Positions 1-6,612 of a DNA stretch of 12,378 nt are shown piece by piece. Each line of letters begins with the position of its first letter. Position 1 is the stretch's first letter. The stretch is from Opitutia bacterium UBA5964 (GTDB lineage: Bacteria; Verrucomicrobiota; Verrucomicrobiia; Opitutales; Coraliomargaritaceae). A program made the position numbers and the translations under genes. The DNA lies in NCBI GenBank assembly GCA_002430605.1, contig DJBY01000022.1, positions 22,539 to 34,916 of the forward strand, given 5' to 3'. Below the pieces are notes generated by a model. The model saw only the letters and a program-made list of their open reading frames with translations. It ran no database searches and had not been told where the DNA came from.

Positions 1-228
1 GGGCATACACATGGCGGCCAAGTTCGCTTGCCGTGGTATGGAGCGCTGGTGATCGACAGTGAAGTGCCGAAGGAGTGGGCGAGAGGGTTTAGGCGAATTG
101 GGATCCCTTATTTGAATGTCTCGGCTGGCGCTGGCTCGAATCGATTCGAAGGATTGCCGCCACTTCGCTTTAATTGCCCAACTGAAATGACTTTGATTGA
201 GTTGGTGCCGATGCGATCTATTCGCTAA
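1..228 (+). CDS. Calcineurin-like metallophosphoesterase, C-terminal fragment
   Basis: The frame is open from base 1 and ends at TAA (226-228), giving 75 residues of a protein that starts outside the window. The first residues read GHTHGGQVRLPW. This is the last metal-binding motif (GHxHGGQ) of the YkuE/YaeI-type calcineurin-like phosphoesterases, whose two histidines bind the dinuclear metal centre. The end, RFNCPTEMTLIELVP, fits the closing beta strand that follows in that family (R-N-P-E-hydrophobic pattern). Members are often membrane-anchored phosphoesterases and some act on lipid-linked phosphates such as UDP-diacylglucosamine; the substrate here cannot be told. An internal TTG at 28 could be mistaken for a start but would remove the metal motif. 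It converges on the TetR gene with only seven bases between the stop codons. Confidence 0.88.
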   Translation, partial: GHTHGGQVRLPWYGALVIDSEVPKEWARGFRRIGIPYLNVSAGAGSNRFEGLPPLRFNCPTEMTLIELVPMRSIR

Positions 229-235
229 AGATCCC

Positions 236-862
236 TTAAAGTAAGTTGGTCGGCAACTGGTCTTCGATTAGATAATCAGTGGTCGTTGCTGCCGGCGTCA
301 CACGACCAGTCACAATGCCATTTGCGATCTGATCAATGCAACCAGAGTGGACGCGCTCATCACACAACTCTGCTTCGATGATCAGCGCAGTCAGTTCCGT
401 CAATCGCTTCCAGGCTTCGCGCGCATCATAGTCCAAGCCAGTAGATAGGTGTTCAGATAGTTTTTGCCACACCTCTTTCCATTGCTTTGAGAAATGCTCA
501 GTGAGTGGATTGGCCTCCGCCTTGCGCCAACGAAGTATCTGGTGAGTGGCTCTGTCGGCACGAATGTGGTGCGTCAATACGCGAGCGAGTGGATGTATGA
601 TCTCAGCGGCAGGTTGATCCGTTTCAAGTTTGAGCGAGTTCAATAGCTCATCCAGCGAGGGTAGCCATGGTCGGCTCTCTGCGACTCGGAGTAAGAGGCC
701 CTGTAGATTCCCAAAATATCGATATATCAGCACTTTGTCGGCACCTGCTTTGTGTGCGACTGCGTTGACTCCCAAGGCGCAGCAACCATCATGCGCAACC
801 AACTCCAATACAGCATTGAGAAACTTTTCTTCGGTTTTGGCGCGAGATCGTGTGCGGAGCAT
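236..862 (-). CDS. TetR/AcrR-family transcriptional regulator
   Basis: This 208-residue protein has the size and layout of a TetR repressor. A basic N-terminus (residues 1-10) leads into a three-helix DNA-binding domain, with the helix-turn-helix at about residues 29-52 (GVNAVAHKAGADKVLIYRYF; the YRYF end is the usual recognition-helix signature), followed by a helical ligand-binding and dimerisation domain with no recognisable ligand signature. The start is ATG at 862. No Shine-Dalgarno motif is visible; instead the bases immediately upstream form a near-palindrome likely to be its own operator. It lies 61 bases downstream of the ACT-domain gene on the same strand. Its target could be itself, the ACT gene or distant genes. 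The family call is firm, the regulon unknown. Confidence 0.9.
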   Translation of the reverse strand: MLRTRSRAKTEEKFLNAVLELVAHDGCCALGVNAVAHKAGADKVLIYRYFGNLQGLLLRVAESRPWLPSLDELLNSLKLETDQPAAEIIHPLARVLTHHIRADRATHQILRWRKAEANPLTEHFSKQWKEVWQKLSEHLSTGLDYDAREAWKRLTELTALIIEAELCDERVHSGCIDQIANGIVTGRVTPAATTTDYLIEDQLPTNLL

Positions 863-863
863 T

Positions 864-888
864 TAGTGAATTTACTAGAGTTTTACTA
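864..888 (-). promoter_or_regulatory. Candidate TetR auto-operator
   Basis: Directly upstream of the TetR start codon, the + strand reads TAGTGAATTTACTA (864-877), a near-palindrome in which six of seven pairs match. A further TTTACTA follows at 882-888, eleven bases (one helical turn) after the TTTACTA at 871-877. Three similar half-sites on one DNA face, overlapping the translation start region, are what an autorepressing TetR protein would use. The assignment is inferred from position and symmetry. Confidence 0.4.
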
Positions 889-923
889 AGGGCCGCAAGT
901 CTTGCTCTTCCTAAATCTCGTTT

Positions 924-1385
924 TTATCGGGCTATATCGTCCTGCCCGATGATTTTTAGCTGATGTAGGGCGATCGTTTCAGCTGCGAGTTCGTTATCCT
1001 CCAGGCTGATTGCCAGCGCGGAGCGATTGTTCGGACGCGAGACGAAAGGATAGGTGTAGTGGATGTTGATTTCCGCCTGCACGAGTGCCGCAGTGACTTT
1101 CTTAATGTCGGCCTCGCTGGCTAATTCGACTGCGAGGAGTTCACTTTGTACAAATGAGAATTGATGCTCGATGAGGAGCTTTTGTGCTTCTTCAGGGTAG
1201 TCGACAATGATGCGAATGATTGAGCTATCTGTCGTGTCGAGAATCGAAAGTGCCATAATGTGCACTTCGTGGATAAAAAGTAGGCTGATGATTTCGTTGA
1301 GCCGGCCGACTTTATTATCGGCGTGGATCGAAAATTGAATCACGGGGCGAAAAGCTCCTGGTCTGCGCATCACTTCTGTCGACAT
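924..1385 (-). CDS. Tandem ACT-domain protein (small ligand-sensing regulator)
   Basis: The 153-residue protein appears to consist almost wholly of two ACT-type modules. The first is at about residues 13-72 (VIQFSIHADNKVGRLNEII, with the typical G-R-L-x-E-I turn where effectors bind). The second is at about 83-147 (LLAVELASEADIKKVTAALV, then a strand ending near KIIGQDDI). ACT domains bind amino acids or other small ligands and control partner enzymes or transcription. Stand-alone tandem ACT proteins of this size are known, but no catalytic or DNA-binding domain is attached here. Residues 1-12 are a short tail. The start is ATG at 1385; a second ATG at residue 6 is possible, and no clear ribosome-binding site separates them. 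It is divergent from the aldo/keto reductase. The domain call is good; ligand and partner are unknown. Confidence 0.75.
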   Translation of the reverse strand: MSTEVMRRPGAFRPVIQFSIHADNKVGRLNEIISLLFIHEVHIMALSILDTTDSSIIRIIVDYPEEAQKLLIEHQFSFVQSELLAVELASEADIKKVTAALVQAEINIHYTYPFVSRPNNRSALAISLEDNELAAETIALHQLKIIGQDDIAR

Positions 1386-1447
1386 GGTTACGTGACAATA
1401 CGCATAGTGCGTCGGCTTGCACGTGTTTTTTACAACAATTCATATGC

Positions 1448-1477
1448 ACACTTGCGGTTACTGCTGATCGCAAGTGT
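1448..1477. promoter_or_regulatory. Perfect 9-bp inverted repeat before the aldo/keto reductase
   Basis: ACACTTGCG (1448-1456) and CGCAAGTGT (1469-1477) are exact inverted copies separated by 12 bases. The right arm ends nine bases before the ATG at 1487, in the 101-base gap between the divergent ACT and reductase genes. It may be an operator for a dimeric regulator or, in RNA, a hairpin next to the reductase ribosome-binding region. No T tract follows, so it is not a terminator. A weaker inverted repeat, ACGCA-TAG-TGCGT, lies at 1400-1412 near the ACT start. Confidence 0.4.
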
Positions 1478-1486
1478 CTTCCTAAT

Positions 1487-2479
1487 ATGTCCTATGCACC
1501 AGCCTCCGATCGTTATCAGAAAATGCAGTATCCTCGTTGTGGCCAGAGTGGGTTAAAATTGCCATCCATCTCGCTTGGGTTGTGGCATAACTTCGGCGAT
1601 GTGGATGATTTTGAAAATGCGCGTGCGATGGTGCGATGCGCTTTTGATGCGGGTGTCACACATTTCGATCTAGCCAATAACTACGGGCCTACAGCGGGTT
1701 CTGCAGAGCGCACATTCGGAAAATTGCTTGCGGACGATTTTCGGCCGTATCGAGATGAACTGTTGATCTCAACGAAGGCAGGATACGGCATGTGGGAGGG
1801 GCCTTACGGCGAGTGGGGCTCTCGCAAGTATATGATCTCTAGCTTGGATCAGAGCTTGAAGCGTCTGGGGCTCGATTATGTCGATATTTTTTATAGTCAT
1901 CGTCCGGACCCAGACACACCGATGGAGGAGACGATGGGGGCGCTGGATTTCGCAGTTCGTTCGGGGCGTGCGTTGTATGCTGGTATTTCCAATTATTCAG
2001 CGGAGCAAACCCGTGAAGCGGTTCGCATACTACGCGAACTCGGCACGCCCTGCACGATTCACCAACCCAGTTATAACATCTTTGATCGTTGGGTAGAGTC
2101 CGGATTACTTGACGTCTTGGACGACGAGGGGATTGGATCGATTGTTTTCTGTCCTTTAGCTCAAGGGATGTTGACCAATAAATATCTGGAAAATGTGCCG
2201 AGCGAATCGCGGGCAGTTAAAGAACACGGCTGTTTACGTCAAGATGCTGTGATTGAGAAATTGGCACAGGTTCGCGCATTGAATGAGATTGCACTCGCTC
2301 GTGGTCAATCTTTGGCGCAAATGGCAATTACCTGGGTGTTGCGTCGCGGCACTGTAACATCGGCGCTCATCGGTGCGAGTCGTCCGCAGCAAATCTTAGA
2401 CAATATTGCCGCTTTGAATGCCGCTTCATTGTCGACGGAGGAGTTGCAAGCGATCGATGAGATCTGCTTCTCGGCCTGA
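1487..2479 (+). CDS. gpr: Aldo/keto reductase, YghZ/Gpr type (L-glyceraldehyde 3-phosphate reductase family)
   Basis: The 330-residue protein is an NADPH-dependent aldo/keto reductase resembling E. coli YghZ (Gpr) along nearly all its length, as remembered. E. coli Gpr reduces L-glyceraldehyde 3-phosphate and methylglyoxal, so a cytosolic aldehyde-detoxifying role is likely. The catalytic tetrad is visible: D61 and Y66 (HFDLANNYG), K97 (STKAGYG) and H138 (FYSHR). The stretches LSLGLWHNFG, GSRKYMISSLDQSLKRLGL and TPMEETMGAL are hallmarks of this subgroup. The cofactor end (VTSALIGASRPQQILDNI) is present near the C-terminus, which is a little shorter than in E. coli. The start at ATG 1487 fits the family N-terminus (SDRYQKMQYPRCGQSGLKLP). 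No Shine-Dalgarno sequence is seen. No terminator is evident downstream. Specific substrate is inferred. Confidence 0.92.
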   Translation: MSYAPASDRYQKMQYPRCGQSGLKLPSISLGLWHNFGDVDDFENARAMVRCAFDAGVTHFDLANNYGPTAGSAERTFGKLLADDFRPYRDELLISTKAGYGMWEGPYGEWGSRKYMISSLDQSLKRLGLDYVDIFYSHRPDPDTPMEETMGALDFAVRSGRALYAGISNYSAEQTREAVRILRELGTPCTIHQPSYNIFDRWVESGLLDVLDDEGIGSIVFCPLAQGMLTNKYLENVPSESRAVKEHGCLRQDAVIEKLAQVRALNEIALARGQSLAQMAITWVLRRGTVTSALIGASRPQQILDNIAALNAASLSTEELQAIDEICFSA

Positions 2480-2572
2480 ATTTATATAGCGATTGATCGT
2501 TGGTTCTGGTGGTTTTGCCCTATATTTGTGGTTTCATCTTCCGAATTTAGGCTAATTTGTCCTTGTCATAGA

Positions 2573-2613
2573 AGCAGTATGATATAATCATTTAATCGTA
2601 ATTTAGTACTGCT
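2573..2613 (+). promoter_or_regulatory. Probable promoter -10 (TATAAT) inside a 7-bp inverted repeat
   Basis: In the 168-base gap (2480-2647) before the lipoprotein gene, a perfect TATAAT lies at 2583-2588. Upstream TTGTCA (2563-2568) is only 14 bases away and TTGTCC (2557-2562) is 20 away, so neither -35 spacing is ideal. The -10 sits within an inverted repeat, AGCAGTA (2573-2579) and TACTGCT (2607-2613), whose second arm would cover the early transcribed region. This could be a repressor site. The rest of the gap is AT-rich and shows no gene or terminator for the upstream reductase. Confidence 0.45.
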
Positions 2614-2647
2614 AAAATACGTCTCTTGTTACAAACATCTGAAATCT

Positions 2648-4507
2648 ATGACTACTACGACACGACCATTCCTTACCCTGATTTTAGCGACTGCGCTCTG
2701 CTCTTGCCAATCTTATGATGCGTCTAAAATTCCCGATGCAAGCACCCCGACCGATGCAGGTCTGATGTTGCAGGGAGTCAAAGACCCGATCGAACCCGTC
2801 AATCGCGCGTCTTTTGCACTGAACACCGTGCTTTTTGAGAATGTTGTTTATCCGACGATGAAAGGTTACAAGTGGCTCATACCCGAGTCAGGTCGTGAGC
2901 ATATCTCTAATTTTCACGACAATCTGATCTATCCGGTTCGCTTGGTTAATAATTCCCTGCAATGTCAGTGGCAAGAAAGCTGGGTTGAAACCAAGCGCTT
3001 TGGGATCAATACCACCGTCGGGTTTTTAGGTCTCAATGATCCAGCGACTAGCAAATATAATTTACGCCCAAGTAAGGAAGATTTGGGCCAGACCTTTGGT
3101 CGGTGGGGCTGGAATTCACAAGTATATGTATTCATTCCTGTCCTAGGACCGAGCTCTGAGCGTGATATCGTAGGTATGGTTGGAGACTCTTTTCTCAAGC
3201 CGACTGCATATCTGGATTCACCATACAACTTCCTAGTCGAGGGCTTCCTGACATTCAATGATATGACCGCACATGCGGATACGATCAATGATGCGCTGGT
3301 GGAGAATTATGATCCGTATGAACTCACTCGCTTGCTGTACAGCGCAAGCCGCGAGGCGGCGGTCAATAACTTCGCACACGACAGCGCTCGTGATGACGAT
3401 GCTCAAACGCAGACGCTGCGTGCGATTTTCGCAAAACCAACGAATCCCAACTTTAAGAGGGAGAGTATCGATGACTCTGCTAAAATCGAAGGTTGGAAGA
3501 AGGAATTGCCATATTCACTCTGGCTGCAGCCAGAAGCCGCACCTTTGATGGTGCAACTTCCTGGTTTGGGCTCGCACCGTAAGGGTAGCATGGACCTTGC
3601 GTTGGCTGAATTGGCTTACAGTGAAGGATACAGTGTCCTGATGTTTAGTAACACTTTCAATTGGGAGTTCATGACTGCTGCGCCTAAGGGCTATGCACCT
3701 GGCTACGTAGAGAAGGATAAGGAAATGATCCGTGTCGCTTATCAAGCTATCATGAAAGACCTAGATGCCACTTACGGTGAAGAAAACTTCCTCCAACGTT
3801 CGTTAATTGGTATGTCAATGGGTGCTTGGTATACCTTGAATCTGGGTGCCGATTTGAAAGAACGTGGAATGGATCACTTGGTCGATCACGTGATCGCCAT
3901 CAATCCTCCAGCAAACTTGCTCGGAAGTCTGTCTGCCTTGGATCTGCTCTACCGTGCGCCATATAAGAATGGTGATATGGATGAAGCGAAGCAGATCATT
4001 GATTCGGCCTTAGCTAAAGCAATGATCAGTGCTCAGTCAGATTTGGAGCCGACCGCGGACCTTCCGTTTACCAATGCGGAAGCCTCTTACTTGATTGGCC
4101 TGAACTTCCGGCTGACACTGCACGAAGCCATTATTGCTGGTGCATTTGATCAAGAGTTAAGTGTATTTGGCAGCAAGGGCGCGCTGTATAAGGATTTGCA
4201 GGCATTGAGCTTCGAAGATTACTACAACAAGATCACCGTAATGGTTAACGAGCGTGAAGGCGTGACTGCAGAGCAGATTGAGTATTCTGTTAATTTGAAG
4301 AATCGTGAGAAAAGCCTGCAGCAAGTGGATAACCTGCACTTGGTTCTTAGTGACAATGACTTCCTATTGAGCCAGAATGAATTGAACTGGTTCAAGGATA
4401 CATTTCCGGGCAAGACGACCGTCTTTAAGCAAGGGGGTCACTTGGGTGAGCTCTGGCGTCCAGAGCTCCAAGACGCGATTCGCTCTCAGATCAAACTGAA
4501 CAAGTAG
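2648..4507 (+). CDS. MlaA/VacJ-family outer-membrane lipoprotein fused to an alpha/beta-hydrolase
   Basis: This 619-residue lipoprotein has two domains. Residues 1-19 are a lipoprotein signal ending LCSC, with Cys20 the likely lipidated residue (Cys at -2 is unusual). Residues about 44-232 form a full MlaA domain: DPIEPVNR (46-53), then FGINTTVGFLGLNDPA (118-133) and LGQTFGRWGW...FIPVLGPSSERD (146-173). MlaA is the outer-membrane component of the Mla pathway, which removes mislocalised phospholipids from the outer leaflet; E. coli MlaA ends where this domain ends. A linker rich in D, A and R (about 240-285) follows, then an alpha/beta-hydrolase (about 290-619): oxyanion-type LPGLGSHRKG (304-313), nucleophile elbow GMSMG (Ser390), acid candidate Asp569 or Asp571 (LSDND) and His598 (QGGHLGELW). 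Codons run through without break, so this is a genuine fusion. It stands alone between its promoter and a terminator. A lipase or phospholipase role is inference; no other mla gene is in the window. Confidence 0.88.
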   Translation: MTTTTRPFLTLILATALCSCQSYDASKIPDASTPTDAGLMLQGVKDPIEPVNRASFALNTVLFENVVYPTMKGYKWLIPESGREHISNFHDNLIYPVRLVNNSLQCQWQESWVETKRFGINTTVGFLGLNDPATSKYNLRPSKEDLGQTFGRWGWNSQVYVFIPVLGPSSERDIVGMVGDSFLKPTAYLDSPYNFLVEGFLTFNDMTAHADTINDALVENYDPYELTRLLYSASREAAVNNFAHDSARDDDAQTQTLRAIFAKPTNPNFKRESIDDSAKIEGWKKELPYSLWLQPEAAPLMVQLPGLGSHRKGSMDLALAELAYSEGYSVLMFSNTFNWEFMTAAPKGYAPGYVEKDKEMIRVAYQAIMKDLDATYGEENFLQRSLIGMSMGAWYTLNLGADLKERGMDHLVDHVIAINPPANLLGSLSALDLLYRAPYKNGDMDEAKQIIDSALAKAMISAQSDLEPTADLPFTNAEASYLIGLNFRLTLHEAIIAGAFDQELSVFGSKGALYKDLQALSFEDYYNKITVMVNEREGVTAEQIEYSVNLKNREKSLQQVDNLHLVLSDNDFLLSQNELNWFKDTFPGKTTVFKQGGHLGELWRPELQDAIRSQIKLNK

Positions 4508-4542
4508 TATTCTAAAGGTGACGACTACGTATTAATTATAAC

Positions 4543-4575
4543 AAAGGGCTCTGCATTATTTGCAGGGCCCTTTTT
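4543..4575 (+). terminator. Intrinsic terminator of the MlaA-hydrolase gene
   Basis: Beginning 35 bases after the stop codon, AAAGGGCTCTGCA (4543-4555) pairs with TGCAGGGCCCTTT (4561-4573) around a five-base TTATT loop. This gives 13 pairs with one G-U wobble, and a T5 run at 4571-4575. The stem is strong and GC-rich near the base. A second hairpin without a T tract (GTGCGC 4577-4582, GCGCAC 4591-4596) follows at once. Confidence 0.9.
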
Positions 4576-4835
4576 AGTGCGCCCAGCATCGCGCACCTGA
4601 AGTGAGCATTGATAGCATAAGCGAATATTCTTCACCTTCGGAGCCGGCACGTTTCATTTCAAGTCATTAGAGAAGGCGTCTAATGCCTAGATCATTTTTT
4701 GCATGCGTGGAAATCGTTCTAGGAGAGCGTGTAGACAGGCTCGCGCAATTGATAGCCAGAGAAACACGCAGTGTGGTGCGATCTACGACATTCATTACGC
4801 CGTGTAATTGCAGTCAATGCTACGCGCTGAGGCAC
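4576..4835. other. Gene-poor gap between two convergent terminators
   Basis: No convincing gene is seen here. The stretch lies between the rightward terminator at 4543-4575 and the leftward lipA terminator at 4836-4864. It holds a small hairpin (4577-4596) and an interrupted inverted repeat CCTAGA (4686-4691) / TCTAGG (4718-4723). A 64-codon frame opens at ATG 4683, seven bases after AGAAGG, and runs into the lipA terminator; its product (MPRSFFACVEIVLGERVDRL...) resembles nothing I know and its codon use is unlike its neighbours. A small RNA or tiny peptide is possible but unsupported. Confidence 0.4.
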
Positions 4836-4864
4836 AAAAAAACGATGACTGTTGAATCATCGCT
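4836..4864 (-). terminator. Intrinsic terminator of lipA
   Basis: Read on the minus strand, AGCGATGA and TCATCGTT form an eight-pair stem (one G-U) with an eight-base loop, followed directly by T7 (the A run at 4836-4842 on the + strand). It lies 25 bases past the lipA stop codon and faces the terminator of the rightward gene. Confidence 0.8.
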
Positions 4865-4889
4865 GTTGATTGGTTGAATTTATTGAGCG

Positions 4890-5813
4890 CTAGACGGAGA
4901 CGACTTCGGCGGCTTCTTTCCCCGCTTCTTGGTCGTCGAGCATTGTTTTGCGGCGGGCGCGAACGTCGAACATCGCAGACTGTTCTTCGGCGTGATAAGA
5001 AGAGCGGACGAGTGGGCCAGATTCGCAGGCACCGAAGCCGATGCTGAAGGCGTATTCTTTCCACTTGGCAAATTCTTCGGGTGTCACCCAACGATCGATT
5101 GGTTGATGCTTTTTGCTGGGTTGCAGGTATTGGCCGATCGTCAAAATATCGACGCCGACTTTTTGCATGTCCTGGAGTACTTGTTTGATCTCTTCTTCCT
5201 TCTCACCGATGCCGAGCATGATCCCGGATTTAGTGGTGAAGCCGCGAGACTTGGCGTGTGCGAGCACCCAGAGGGAGCGGTCGTAGCGGGCGGTCTTACG
5301 GATCGGCCGTTGCAGGCGTTCGACCGTCTCAAGGTTGTGATTGAAAATATCGGGGCAGGCGTCGAGCACTACGTCGAGGTATTCCTGCTGGCCGCGGAAG
5401 TCAGCGGTGAGTACTTCGACGGCGCACTCGGGGGAGCGGTGATGGATCGCGCGGATGGTGGCGGCCCAGACCGCGGCGCCGCCGTCTTTGAGGTCGTCGC
5501 GTGCCACGGAGGTGATCACGGCGTGCTTCAAATTCATCTTGGCAATTGATTCGGCGACACGGGCGGGCTCGCCGAGATCAAGCTCAGTCGGGCGACCTGT
5601 GTTAATCGCACAGAAGGTGCACGAACGCGTGCAAATGTTGCCGAGGATCATGACAGTCGCCGTACCACGCGACCAGCATTCGCCCATGTTTGGGCACTGT
5701 GCGCTTTTACAGACGGTGTGCAGGTCGTTTGTGTCAACGATCTCGCGCACGGCCTTGTACTCGACGCTGGTGGGCAGCTTCGCTCGGAGCCATTCTGGTT
5801 TACGATTGTTCAT
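4890..5813 (-). CDS. lipA: Lipoyl synthase LipA
   Basis: LipA is a radical-SAM enzyme that inserts two sulfur atoms into the octanoyl chain attached to lipoyl domains of 2-oxoacid dehydrogenases and GcvH. From the chosen start the protein has 307 residues, close to E. coli LipA. The auxiliary-cluster motif CKSAQCPNMGEC (Cys35, 40, 46) and the radical-SAM motif CTRSCTFC (Cys61, 65, 68) are intact. So is the C-terminal RSSYHAEE, whose serine ligates the auxiliary cluster. TSVARDDLKDGGA and the LTIGQYLQPSKKHQPIDRWV region are also typical. The start is ATG at 5813, overlapping the end of lipB by 14 bases; an upstream in-frame TTG at 5852 would add 13 residues and is less likely. The last residues (about 20, rich in E and A) are a non-conserved tail. 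Translational coupling to lipB is likely. Confidence 0.97.
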   Translation of the reverse strand: MNNRKPEWLRAKLPTSVEYKAVREIVDTNDLHTVCKSAQCPNMGECWSRGTATVMILGNICTRSCTFCAINTGRPTELDLGEPARVAESIAKMNLKHAVITSVARDDLKDGGAAVWAATIRAIHHRSPECAVEVLTADFRGQQEYLDVVLDACPDIFNHNLETVERLQRPIRKTARYDRSLWVLAHAKSRGFTTKSGIMLGIGEKEEEIKQVLQDMQKVGVDILTIGQYLQPSKKHQPIDRWVTPEEFAKWKEYAFSIGFGACESGPLVRSSYHAEEQSAMFDVRARRKTMLDDQEAGKEAAEVVSV

Positions 5814-6483
5814 TAGGGGCGGCAGTGTTCCGAAAAACGTTCTTAAATTCAACTGCTAAACGCGCTTGTACGTCATCCAGGTCAATTGTCTCGCCGAGTT
5901 CAGCTTGCATCGAGGTGACGGTGCCGGTGGTGATGCCGCAGGGCACGATGCCAGCGAAATGATCCATGTCGGGATTCACGTTGAGCGCGAAGCCGTGGTA
6001 GGTCACCCAGCTGCGCACGGCCACGCCGATCGCGCAGATTTTACGCGCGTCGAGCCAGATGCCGGTCTGGCCGTCGCGCCGAGTGGTCTGTAGTCCGAAG
6101 GTAGCGAGGGTGCGGATGACGACTTCTTCGAGGTCGCGTAGGTAGGCGTGTAGATCGCGCCGCGCTTGAAGGGAGATGATCGGGTAGCCGACGATTTGGC
6201 CGGGGCCGTGGTAGGTAATGTCGCCGCCGCGGTTGCTGCGGATAACTTGCACGCCTTTTGCTTTGAGTTGCGCTTCATTCCAGATCAGGTGCTGCTCGGC
6301 ACCCTTGCGCATGCCGATTGTAAAAACGGGGGGGTGCTCGGTAAATACGAGTGTGTCAGGCACCTCGCCAGTTCGCCTGAGGGCGACTAGGGTTTTTTGG
6401 CGCTCCAGCGCGGCTTGATACTCGGTGCGTCCCCAGTCGATGGTGTCGAGCGGTGGGGTCGAGTTGGAGGTATCTGGAGACAT
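5800..6483 (-). CDS. lipB: Octanoyl-[acyl-carrier-protein]:protein N-octanoyltransferase LipB
   Basis: LipB transfers octanoate from acyl-carrier protein to the lysine of lipoyl domains, making the substrate for LipA encoded next to it. The 227-residue protein carries the family signature RGGDITYHGPGQIVGYP (85-101). It also has the catalytic lysine in ARKICAIGVAVRSWVTYHGFALNVN (Lys148) and the acyl-accepting cysteine in GIVPCGI (Cys182). Length is normal. The start at ATG 6483 leaves about 15 non-conserved residues before the core; no Shine-Dalgarno sequence precedes it, but a 7-base tandem repeat does. It lies 129 bases downstream of the PhoD-like gene on the same strand with no intrinsic terminator between, so some read-through is possible. 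Confidence 0.97.
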   Translation of the reverse strand: MSPDTSNSTPPLDTIDWGRTEYQAALERQKTLVALRRTGEVPDTLVFTEHPPVFTIGMRKGAEQHLIWNEAQLKAKGVQVIRSNRGGDITYHGPGQIVGYPIISLQARRDLHAYLRDLEEVVIRTLATFGLQTTRRDGQTGIWLDARKICAIGVAVRSWVTYHGFALNVNPDMDHFAGIVPCGITTGTVTSMQAELGETIDLDDVQARLAVEFKNVFRNTAAPNEQS

Positions 6484-6485
6484 GT

Positions 6486-6539
6486 GAATTAGGAATTAGG
6501 CTCTGATTGTGATGATTGGCTCTGCGATCAGACGCAGAG
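6486..6539 (-). repeat. Tandem 7-mer and 7-bp hairpin in the lipB leader
   Basis: On the + strand GAATTAG occurs twice in tandem (6486-6492, 6493-6499), two bases from the lipB start codon. Next to it CTCTGCG (6520-6526) and CGCAGAG (6533-6539) form a perfect inverted repeat with a six-base loop. GGCTCTG recurs at 6499, 6518 and 6568. There is no T tract on the minus strand, so the hairpin is not a standard terminator of the upstream PhoD-like gene. It could be processing structure or an operator in the lipB promoter. Confidence 0.35.
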
Positions 6540-6612
6540 AACGGCATCGCTCGATTCAAAGAAATCTGGCTCTGTTTCGTGGACGACGCGCGGCGCTCCG
6601 TAAGCCGAGGCC

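Noticed and set aside
4683..4877. 64-codon frame in the gap downstream of the MlaA fusion
   Set aside because: It has a fair ribosome-binding site, but runs through the lipA terminator, uses codons unlike its neighbours and matches no family I know; listed only within the gap entry.
4929..5549. 206-codon open frame on the + strand opposite lipA
   Set aside because: Shadow of lipA, whose cysteine motifs are decisive; the antisense product shows only compositional bias.
5814..5852. TTG start adding 13 residues to LipA
   Set aside because: ATG at 5813 gives a normal N-terminus (NNRKPEWLRAKLP) and a usual short overlap with lipB.
6520..6539. Hairpin as terminator for the PhoD-like gene
   Set aside because: The stem is good but no T tract follows it on the minus strand.
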